Source: Terrimonas rubra
Lineage (GTDB): Bacteria > Bacteroidota > Bacteroidia > Chitinophagales > Chitinophagaceae
Assembly: GCF_042686025.1 (NCBI RefSeq)
Contig: NZ_JBHUOZ010000001.1
Location: 1,550,001 to 1,614,000, forward strand
Length of the DNA: 64,000 nucleotides
Direction: 5' to 3'
Part shown: in pieces, positions 57,665 to 64,000 of the stretch
Layout: the number at the start of each line of letters is the position of its first letter
How positions within the stretch are numbered: the first letter of the stretch is position 1
Translations under genes and position numbers: made by a program
The notes under the pieces: model-generated
The model's database searches: none
Told to the model about the DNA's origin: nothing
The model's input: only the letters and a program-made list of their open reading frames with translations

Positions 57665-60079
57665 TTATTTTTTAGAGAACCATTTTAAGGGGTTGATGAA
57701 ATTTATTACCTGTTTAAACCATGATTTATTTTCTTCCTCCTGGGTGTAATAATCGTTTTTCGTATAACTATACCCGTATTTGCCATAACCATAGTAGCCG
57801 TATCCGTGCCCAGAAGTAATATCGTTCACGATAACAGACATTTTAGGTATTTTCTTATTCTCATACAGGTCGTTAATAATATTGATCTGCTTTTTATAGG
57901 TATATCCCTGGCGGGTAATATATAACGATGCATCAGCATATTTTCCAAGTGTAAGGGCATCGCTCACTATACCTACCGGTGCTGTATCAATAATAATAAT
58001 GTCAAAATGTTTTTTCAAATAACTGAATATCTCATCCACTTTGGTATCCAATAATAATTCAGACGGGTTAGGAGGGATAGGCCCGCAGGGTAACACAAAT
58101 AAGTTATCAGTGTCTTGTACCGGCAGTATCAAAGTTTCCATGGGAGCTTTACCTACGATGAAATTACTGATACCAGGTTTTTTGATCATACCTAAACCTG
58201 CTAATAGCATGGGTTTGCGGATATCAAATTCCAATATGATCGTTTTTTTACCAGAGAGTGCCAATACTGCACCAAGGTTAGTACTGATAAATGACTTACC
58301 TTCTCCACTAAAGGAAGAAGTGATCATGATCACCGGCTTCTGAATATTATTGATCACGTATTGCAGGTTCGAACGTATAGTTCTGAATTGTTCTGCTACC
58401 ATGGTTCTGCTGGTCTTGCCTACAACCAGGGTTTTCCCAAGAGATGAACGCCCTACTTCTCCGAGTATAGGTACATTGCTTACGCGGGTAATATCATTTT
58501 TGGAGCTGATTTTGTCATTCAGCATTTCCAGTAATATAATAATGGCCACTGGTACCAGAATACCCAAAATAATGGCAATTAACCGGATAGTAGTTTTATT
58601 GGGTTTGGCAGGGGTGTATGCTACAGCTGCTTCATCAATAATTTTTGAGGTAGATATTGTGGATGCCCTGCTGATAGAAGCTTCTTCACGCCTTTTTTCC
58701 AACAATTCATATAACGCCAGCTTGGTAGTTACCTGTCTTTCCAGGCCTAAAAGATCTTTTTGCTTTTCAGGTAACTCATGCAGTTGTTTCTGGTTTAAAA
58801 GGTCTGATTTTTCTGTTTCCCTTATTCTGCCGCTGATAGCTTTTCTTAAGTTCTTCAGATTTTCAAGGATCATAGTCCTGTTTTTTTCAATCAGGCCGTC
58901 TGCTTCTTTTACGGAAGGGTGATTGGCAGGAATATTTGATTCAATTAATGTTTGGCGTCCAACCTGGGCCAGGTTATAGTTGGTTATCAGGCTGTTTAAT
59001 GTCGGGTCAGTTATCCCCAGGGAGGAAGGGGCTGTTGATTTTTTAAATTCATTATTTTTATCACTCAGGTAACTCTCAATCATTTCTATGGATAATAACT
59101 GAGCCTGTGCCTCCACTACTTTTTCCTGCGATTTATTAAGGTTGTCATAATAATTAGTGGTTATTGCGTCGGCATCAACTATGAGGTTAGCTTTTACCCG
59201 GTAATCAATAACTTTTGTTTGTAATTCATCCAGCTCTTTCTTTAAAGTATCCAGCCGGATGTCAATAAAACTGATCATTTGATCCGTAGAAAAATTATTC
59301 TGTTCAATGGTCACCGAGTCATATTGTACCATGGCACTGTTGATGATGTCGGCAGTGAGGAAGGGGTTCGATGTTTCCAGGCTTAATACCAGGCTGTTAC
59401 TACCCGTTCTCGGCGCAACCATCAGCGCATTGGCATATTTGGCTGCCATAGACTTGGTGGGGGTCCAGTCCACCTGGAACTCGGCGCCACTTGCTACGGG
59501 TGAAAGAAGCTCAACACTGAAAGTGCCATGAGGGGTTGTAAATGGCTTACCCACTGTAGTACTGATATTCAGTTTAGCGATTTCAAACTGTTCGCTGTTA
59601 GTAAATTTCAGGTGGTAGGAAAAGCTGGCCGATGAATCGGTAAGCGCATGAATGTTTAAATTAAAAGGACTTCTTTTATAGATGTTCTCCGACTTGATCC
59701 GGCCGATTGCCGTATAACTAAGCTGTAAACCCAGGCGATTGACAACCCGTTCCATTAAGGGTTTAGATTTAATGATCTCTAATTGGCTTTGTAAGCTTTG
59801 TACTTTGGTCGTACCATACAATAAATCTTCTACCTTATCATTTCCAGATGATTTGCCGGTTTTTATCTCTAATTGTATAACTCCGGAAGAACTATATATG
59901 GGCTGGGCATAGCGCAGATAAGTGTACGCAATTAATAATGCTATTGCTACGGATAGCACAACGAAAGGAAGAAAACGAATGTATTTATAAAACAATTCTT
60001 TGATGCTTAAAGAATTGTCTACTTTCTGTACACTGTTATCTGTGGGTAATGAAACGATATCTTTTGGGTCCTGATTCAC
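57665..60079 (-). CDS. wzc: Wzc-type tyrosine autokinase, polysaccharide co-polymerase
   Basis: 804 residues. Two membrane helices (about 35-53 and 500-518) enclose a periplasmic Wzz/GNVR region with coiled coils. The cytoplasmic BY-kinase domain has Walker A SSFSGEGKSFISTNLG, Walker A' ILEFDIRKP and Walker B IIIDTAPVG. The C-terminal tail GYGYYGYGKYGYSYTKNDYY is the tyrosine cluster that is autophosphorylated. It controls chain length and export with the Wza-like lipoprotein upstream and is dephosphorylated by the CpsB-type enzyme at 27813. Confidence 0.95.
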   Translation of the reverse strand: MNQDPKDIVSLPTDNSVQKVDNSLSIKELFYKYIRFLPFVVLSVAIALLIAYTYLRYAQPIYSSSGVIQLEIKTGKSSGNDKVEDLLYGTTKVQSLQSQLEIIKSKPLMERVVNRLGLQLSYTAIGRIKSENIYKRSPFNLNIHALTDSSASFSYHLKFTNSEQFEIAKLNISTTVGKPFTTPHGTFSVELLSPVASGAEFQVDWTPTKSMAAKYANALMVAPRTGSNSLVLSLETSNPFLTADIINSAMVQYDSVTIEQNNFSTDQMISFIDIRLDTLKKELDELQTKVIDYRVKANLIVDADAITTNYYDNLNKSQEKVVEAQAQLLSIEMIESYLSDKNNEFKKSTAPSSLGITDPTLNSLITNYNLAQVGRQTLIESNIPANHPSVKEADGLIEKNRTMILENLKNLRKAISGRIRETEKSDLLNQKQLHELPEKQKDLLGLERQVTTKLALYELLEKRREEASISRASTISTSKIIDEAAVAYTPAKPNKTTIRLIAIILGILVPVAIIILLEMLNDKISSKNDITRVSNVPILGEVGRSSLGKTLVVGKTSRTMVAEQFRTIRSNLQYVINNIQKPVIMITSSFSGEGKSFISTNLGAVLALSGKKTIILEFDIRKPMLLAGLGMIKKPGISNFIVGKAPMETLILPVQDTDNLFVLPCGPIPPNPSELLLDTKVDEIFSYLKKHFDIIIIDTAPVGIVSDALTLGKYADASLYITRQGYTYKKQINIINDLYENKKIPKMSVIVNDITSGHGYGYYGYGKYGYSYTKNDYYTQEEENKSWFKQVINFINPLKWFSKK

Positions 60080-60084
60080 TGGGG

Positions 60085-60891
60085 TTATTTAAAAACATTA
60101 TAAATTAATAGAGCAGTGGTTACAATAGATATCACCCATCCAAGTTGTTGCATCACTTCGCTCTGTATCAGGTTACGTGTTTTCCTGGGGATCGGATCTA
60201 CCACTACCACGTCATTTTGCATTAATGAGTAATAAGGTGAGGTAAAGAGATCATTGGAAGAGAGATCTACATAGCCCATTTCCCTTTTACCATCAATCTC
60301 TCTTACAATTTTTACTTTTTGACGTACTGCATGATCGGTTGTACCACCTGCCAGACCTATTGCCTCTAAAATAGTTACTCTTTCCCCAGGTATCGAAATA
60401 GGGCCTTGTTGTTTTACTTCTCCCATTATCAACACTCTTAAGTTTTGAAAACGAACAGCAACCTGGGGGTTGTTCAACATTTCCTTTTTAGCATTTATTC
60501 TGGTCCTTATAGTGTCTTCCAGCTGTAATCGTGTCAGACCTTCTGCGCGGATCAATCCTATTTCCGGGTAATTGATATTGCCATATACATCCACCAGGAA
60601 AGTATTTGTGCTACCAGCTAAAGTTTGTCCTCCCTGGTTTTGAATCCGGTTAGGGATATTATAAATCTCATCAGCCACTTCCCGGTTGGTACTGGAACTG
60701 TAAACAATAATATTCAACATGTCGTTTTTCTGAATCCTTAGTTCCGGAATTTTTACATCACGCAAAATGGTGGAATCATTCACATGCTGCAAATAGTTTG
60801 GTAAACGTTTTTCAACATTACAGGATGTCATGAATATAACTCCCAGCAACATACTCCAGTAAAAAACACTTTTCATGTATATATTTTTCAA
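60085..60891 (-). CDS. wza: Wza-type polysaccharide export lipoprotein
   Basis: 268 residues. The lipoprotein signal ends VIFMTSC (Cys24); a start at residue 6 is equally possible. The Poly_export domain (IQKNDMLNIIVYSS) and SLBB domain (VLIMGEVKQQGPISIPGERVTILEAI) follow, with a C-terminal hydrophobic helix LGWVISIVTTALLIYNVF. This forms the outer-membrane export channel. It lies 5 bp before wzc. Confidence 0.93.
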   Translation of the reverse strand: MKNIYMKSVFYWSMLLGVIFMTSCNVEKRLPNYLQHVNDSTILRDVKIPELRIQKNDMLNIIVYSSSTNREVADEIYNIPNRIQNQGGQTLAGSTNTFLVDVYGNINYPEIGLIRAEGLTRLQLEDTIRTRINAKKEMLNNPQVAVRFQNLRVLIMGEVKQQGPISIPGERVTILEAIGLAGGTTDHAVRQKVKIVREIDGKREMGYVDLSSNDLFTSPYYSLMQNDVVVVDPIPRKTRNLIQSEVMQQLGWVISIVTTALLIYNVFK

Positions 60892-60894
60892 CGA

Positions 60895-61425
60895 TTATTT
60901 AATGCTGTCAATTTTGGTTTTGTCTATATATGCCACCAGCTGATAGCCCAGGCTGTTAATGGCTACTTTAACGGTCTTCCTGTTTACATCCAGTACTTGC
61001 GCCTCATTATCCATTAAAGGCCCGGCTATGATTTTTACTTTTTGCCCCACCGCTATTTCCAGCGGTGTGATCATTACATTTTCATGCTCATTTAAAAAAG
61101 CCTTAATCGCCTGAATCTCTTTGTCCTTCACCACAGCAGGCTTGCCATTCCAATACACAAAATTAATAACACCCAAAACCCTGCGTACATCAGTGTGCTC
61201 CGTTTCATCTACCTGTACAAATATATACGACTTAAACAAGGGTTCCTCTACAACCTTAATCCTGTCGCTCCATTTGCGTCTTATCTTATTCAGGGGACAA
61301 TAGCTTTCAATGCCCTTTTCCGTAAGTAATTTATTTACTTTTTTTTCCCACCTGGGACGGCAATATATGGCATACCATTTTTTTGTCACAGCTATATCGT
61401 GGCAGAGCTTCGCCACCTCAGTCAC
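60895..61425 (-). CDS. UpxY-type NusG-like transcription antiterminator
   Basis: 176 residues. KKWYAIYCRPRWEKKVNKLL and SYIFVQVDETEHTDVRRV form the NGN domain; VGQKVKIIAGPLMDNEAQVLDVNRKTVKVAI is the KOW domain. UpxY proteins are encoded first in Bacteroides capsule operons and allow RNA polymerase to read through the long operon. It is the first gene here too, followed by wza after 3 bp. Confidence 0.93.
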   Translation of the reverse strand: MTEVAKLCHDIAVTKKWYAIYCRPRWEKKVNKLLTEKGIESYCPLNKIRRKWSDRIKVVEEPLFKSYIFVQVDETEHTDVRRVLGVINFVYWNGKPAVVKDKEIQAIKAFLNEHENVMITPLEIAVGQKVKIIAGPLMDNEAQVLDVNRKTVKVAINSLGYQLVAYIDKTKIDSIK

Positions 61426-61780
61426 AGTTGCTTTTTGCGACCAAGTAATTTTTATTACTTTATTTGTAAGTTACTCTTCCTTTTTTAACATAGCAATACT
61501 AATGCATATATGTTGCGGTCGGCAATATATCATGCGTTATCCGGTTGCAGATTAAGAGGGGCAGAGTAAAAATTAATTATTCCCCGGGTGTCAGTGCCCG
61601 GGACATGAATGGGCTTAGGTGGAGGCCCATATTGAATAATCAATTCTGGATACAAAATAAATAATGGTTTAACAAATAGCCCAGGCATAAGCTTGGGTTA
61701 AGAATGTGCAAATATATGTGAAGTATGTGACTGGTAAAATAATAATAATAACAGATTTTGAAGGAATTATAAATTCTTTG
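61426..61780. other. Promoter/leader region of the exopolysaccharide operon
   Basis: 355 bp without a credible gene. It holds the palindrome AAGTAAT-N4-ATTACTT (61443-61460), 17 bp before the upxY start, and a GC-rich hairpin CCCGGG-8 nt-CCCGGG (61583-61602), which on the minus strand precedes a T-rich run and may end the acetyltransferase transcript. A UpxY recognition site would be expected in the leader but cannot be pinpointed. Confidence 0.5.
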
Positions 61781-62362
61781 TCAGGGGTTTTGACTCATGC
61801 AAACGGTCCCGTTTTGCATAACATATTGTATACCAGTTAGTGGGCAAATAGCCACTCCGGCCTCATTAAAATCCAGCTTGCCACCTGCCTGGCTTACCCA
61901 GCCCGTTTGCCTGGCCGGGTTACCAACCACCAGGGCATAATCAGCCACTGTATGTGTTACCACCGCACCGGCGCCTATTAATGCATAACTGCCTATTGTA
62001 CAGCCACATATAATAGTAGCATTGGCACCTATACTGGCTCCCTTGCGTACCAGGGTGGGTTTAAATTCCTGCTTGCGCTCTATGAAACTCCTGGGGTTGA
62101 TCACATTGGTAAAAACCATTGAGGGACCTAAAAAAACATCATCTTCAATAGTTACGCCTTTGTATACCGACACGTTATTCTGAATTTTTACCCCGTTACC
62201 AATCACCACCTCATTATCCACAAATACGTTTTGTCCCACAACACAGTTGTTACCCAATACACTGCTACCGCTTATATGACAAAAATGCCACAGTTTAGTG
62301 CCGGTACCAATCCTGGCGCCCGTGTCAATTACGGCAGTGGGATGTATAAAAACATTGCTCAT
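61781..62362 (-). CDS. WbpD/WlbB-like sugar N-acetyltransferase
   Basis: 193 residues of left-handed beta-helix repeats: AVIDTGARIGTGTKLWHFCHISGSS-type, VVGQNVFVDNEVVIGNGVKIQNN, FTNVINPRSF and KGASIGANATIICGCTIGSYALIGAGAVV. Length and the NVINPRS segment match WbpD, which acetylates the 3-amino group of UDP-GlcNAc3NA. Its usual partners WbpB/WbpE are not in the window. Confidence 0.88.
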   Translation of the reverse strand: MSNVFIHPTAVIDTGARIGTGTKLWHFCHISGSSVLGNNCVVGQNVFVDNEVVIGNGVKIQNNVSVYKGVTIEDDVFLGPSMVFTNVINPRSFIERKQEFKPTLVRKGASIGANATIICGCTIGSYALIGAGAVVTHTVADYALVVGNPARQTGWVSQAGGKLDFNEAGVAICPLTGIQYVMQNGTVCMSQNP

Positions 62363-62495
62363 ATCTGCGAGGTTGGCGGGTATTGGTCAGTCTTTGTAAA
62401 GGCATGCTGCAAATACCCGCAAATAAGTAAAATTCAATATTATAAGCATAAAATTAGCGTTTTAATGTATTACATTTAATACTTAAAATTGCCCC

Positions 62496-63674
62496 ATGCC
62501 ACAGCCACGTTTTTATTCGCTCGATGTTTTCAGAGGCGCTACTGTTTGCCTGATGATCCTGGTAAACAACCCCGGTAGCTGGTCCCATATTTACGATCCG
62601 CTGGAACATGCTCCCTGGCATGGGTTAACACCCACCGACCTGGTATTTCCCTTCTTTTTATTTGCCGTGGGTAACGCCATGGCTTTTGTTATGCCCCGCT
62701 TACAGGCCCAGGGCGATGCCATCTTCTGGAAAAAAGTAATGAAGCGAACCCTGCTTATTTTCCTGATCGGGCTGTTTTTAAACTGGTGGCCCTTTTTCCG
62801 CTGGTCCGAGGGAGAACTTGTTTTTCGCCAATGGGTAAACCCTGAAAATCCCGATAGCGGGGTGCGTATCATGGGCGTACTGCAACGTATTGCTATCTGT
62901 TATTTTTTTGCGGCCATCCTGGTTTACTACATTAAACCAGCCCGGGTATTTGTTGTGTCAATGATCCTTTTACTGGCTTATTGGGTAATATGTATGTATG
63001 GTAACCCGGCCGATCCCTATAGCCTGGCCGGTTGGTTTGGCACGCAATGGGATATTGCTGTTTTAGGCAAAGCACATATCTATAAAGGAGAAGGGGTGCC
63101 TTTTGACCCCGAAGGACTGGCCAGTACATTACCCGCTGTCGTGCAGGTGGTGTTTGGTTACCTGGTGGGTTACTATATCCAGCAAAAATCAAAACAGGTA
63201 CAGGCGGCAGCATCGGGAAATAGCCAGCTTTACCCTATGATAACGGGCTTATTTGTTATGTCGGTAGCCCTGTTGGTCACCGGCTTTTGCTGGGATACGG
63301 TTTTCCCTATCAATAAAAAAATATGGACCAGCTCCTATACCATTTATACTACCGGCCTGGCAATTATGACCATTGCTACCATGATTTATTTAATAGAAGT
63401 AAAAGGCATCAAAGGCGGCCTGGCCCGTTTCTTTGATGTGTTCGGCAAAAATGCCTTGTTTGTTTTTGCCCTCAGCGCTTTTCTGCCAAAAGGACTGGCA
63501 CTTATAAAACTGCCGGATGGTACCAATCCCTGGAACTGGTTATACAAAAAAGTATTGGTACATATTCCCGGTGCACCCGAAAACGGATCATTGGTATATG
63601 CCCTTTGCGTCATCACCTTCATGTGGGCCATCTGTTATGTGCTGGATAAAAAGCGGATTTATATTAAGGTATAG
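62496..63674 (+). CDS. NagX-like membrane acyltransferase (DUF5009/heparan-alpha-glucosaminide type)
   Basis: 392 residues with about ten hydrophobic helices. SLDVFRGATVCLMILVNNPG at the N-terminus and HGLTPTDLVFPFFLFAVGNAM, with the conserved His, define the family related to heparan-alpha-glucosaminide N-acetyltransferase. Such proteins move acetyl groups across the inner membrane to amino sugars. It is a single gene, divergent from the sugar acetyltransferase gene. Confidence 0.9.
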   Translation: MPQPRFYSLDVFRGATVCLMILVNNPGSWSHIYDPLEHAPWHGLTPTDLVFPFFLFAVGNAMAFVMPRLQAQGDAIFWKKVMKRTLLIFLIGLFLNWWPFFRWSEGELVFRQWVNPENPDSGVRIMGVLQRIAICYFFAAILVYYIKPARVFVVSMILLLAYWVICMYGNPADPYSLAGWFGTQWDIAVLGKAHIYKGEGVPFDPEGLASTLPAVVQVVFGYLVGYYIQQKSKQVQAAASGNSQLYPMITGLFVMSVALLVTGFCWDTVFPINKKIWTSSYTIYTTGLAIMTIATMIYLIEVKGIKGGLARFFDVFGKNALFVFALSAFLPKGLALIKLPDGTNPWNWLYKKVLVHIPGAPENGSLVYALCVITFMWAICYVLDKKRIYIKV

Positions 63675-63736
63675 GGGATAAGGGATAGGGTATAAGGTTA
63701 TAAGGTGTGAGGGGAAAGGTGTAGGTAGTGGGGTGT

Positions 63737-63848
63737 CCCCGTGCAGGCAATCCCGGGCACTGGGCCTGCCCACCATTGCCTGCACGGGGCCGGGCTGTCC
63801 GCTGTATCTTTTGCCCCGCACGGCACAGGCTGCCCTGCGCAAAAGGAT
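63737..63848. repeat. GC-rich double-hairpin repeat element
   Basis: The first hairpin has perfect 14-bp arms (CCCCGTGCAGGCAA at 63737-63750 with 63776-63789) and an inner 5-bp stem GGGCA/TGCCC. The second pairs CTTTTGC (63808-63814) with GCAAAAG (63839-63845) around the GC-rich CCGCACGGCACAGGC. The GC content is far above its surroundings, as expected of a REP-like or mobile intergenic element. Confidence 0.65.
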
Positions 63849-63967
63849 GCCGCTTCCATCCCTCACCCATTTGCAGCTGTAGTGATTTAAGATATACTAT
63901 TGTTGATTAAATATTTGCGATGAGATAGCTTTAAATAGCTAAACAGTACACGATGATGATGAGCGAA

Positions 63968-64000
63968 CAGAAAGATGAACGGAGCGTCGCAACATCAGCT
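63968..64000. repeat. Copy of dispersed GCGTCGCAAC repeat
   Basis: GAACGGAGCGTCGCAACATC resembles 16385-16406, and the GCGTCGCAAC core is also in the repeat arms near umuD. It is cut by the window edge. Confidence 0.5.

Larger units (their letters stand above)
63675..64000. other. Intergenic region with GC-rich palindromic element and dispersed repeat
   Basis: A hairpin element (63737-63848) is followed by AT-rich DNA and by a copy of the GCGTCGCAACATCAGC repeat at the very end. The open frames over the element lack protein-like composition. Confidence 0.6.

Noticed and set aside
63588..63910. ORFs over the GC-rich palindrome at the right end
   Set aside because: They overlap on both strands over a palindromic repeat, a known source of spurious ORFs.

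Overview
The window reads as chromosomal DNA from a member of the Bacteroidota, most likely family Chitinophagaceae. The evidence is moderate GC with AT-rich spacers, almost no Shine-Dalgarno sites, a promoter of the TTTG/TAnnTTTG type at 6053-6085, many SPII lipoproteins with short lipoboxes, a UpxY/Wza/Wzc exopolysaccharide locus, and tRNA genes without encoded CCA. The assignment is an inference from gene content; no rRNA is present to anchor it.

Region 1 (1-5366) holds the start of umuC, a umuD whose protease residues are both replaced (Ser to Ala, Lys to Arg), a 2H RNA phosphodiesterase, an FMN glutamate-synthase-like protein, a PA0069-type radical SAM protein and a META-domain lipoprotein.

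Region 2 (about 6050-17995) is the unusual part. Three small ORFs, two of them followed by strong terminators, precede an array of 17 tRNA genes or tRNA-like genes (6810-8544) read in one direction. One of these has a 30-nt anticodon loop and two lack U33. The array runs into a three-gene cassette: an unknown basic protein, a YkuK-type RNase H-fold protein and an AAA ATPase. After a short convergent block (lipoprotein, WYL regulator, SDR) come three abnormal tRNA-like structures and a structured leader (14001-14540), a slipin/SPFH protein, a HEPN protein with an RX4H ribonuclease motif, and the RNA ligase RtcB. A palindrome (CTGTGCA-N7-TRCACAG) at the same distance from a TTTGTRTTGT element lies before both the tRNA-like/slipin unit and rtcB, which ties them into one regulon. 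I infer an RNA-damage and repair system acting on tRNAs: a nuclease, a ligase, a membrane scaffold, an ATPase and a reserve or substrate tRNA set. I do not know of a description of this arrangement.

Region 3 (18035-27707) is mostly housekeeping: a DUF1801 protein, an outer-membrane lipoprotein, a class II cyclic-nucleotide phosphodiesterase, a MATE exporter, a WG-repeat protein, the lutABC lactate-oxidation operon and a lone ECF sigma factor.

Region 4 (27813-63674) is a large exopolysaccharide locus. A tightly packed leftward run of about 30 kb starts with a UpxY antiterminator, Wza export lipoprotein and Wzc tyrosine autokinase. It then carries UDP- and dTDP-sugar genes, a complete legionaminic-acid-type nonulosonate pathway (LegB, LegC, acetyltransferase, LegI, LegG, PtmE-like, LegF plus PtmF/PtmA-like oxidoreductases), a HisH/HisF/WbpG amidotransferase set that would make an acetamidino sugar, a Wzx flippase, glycosyltransferases, AsnB and an RmlD-like reductase. 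A Wzy-like polymerase, another glycosyltransferase and a CpsB-type phosphatase lie beside it. The window ends with a sugar acetyltransferase, a NagX-like membrane acyltransferase and a GC-rich palindromic repeat.
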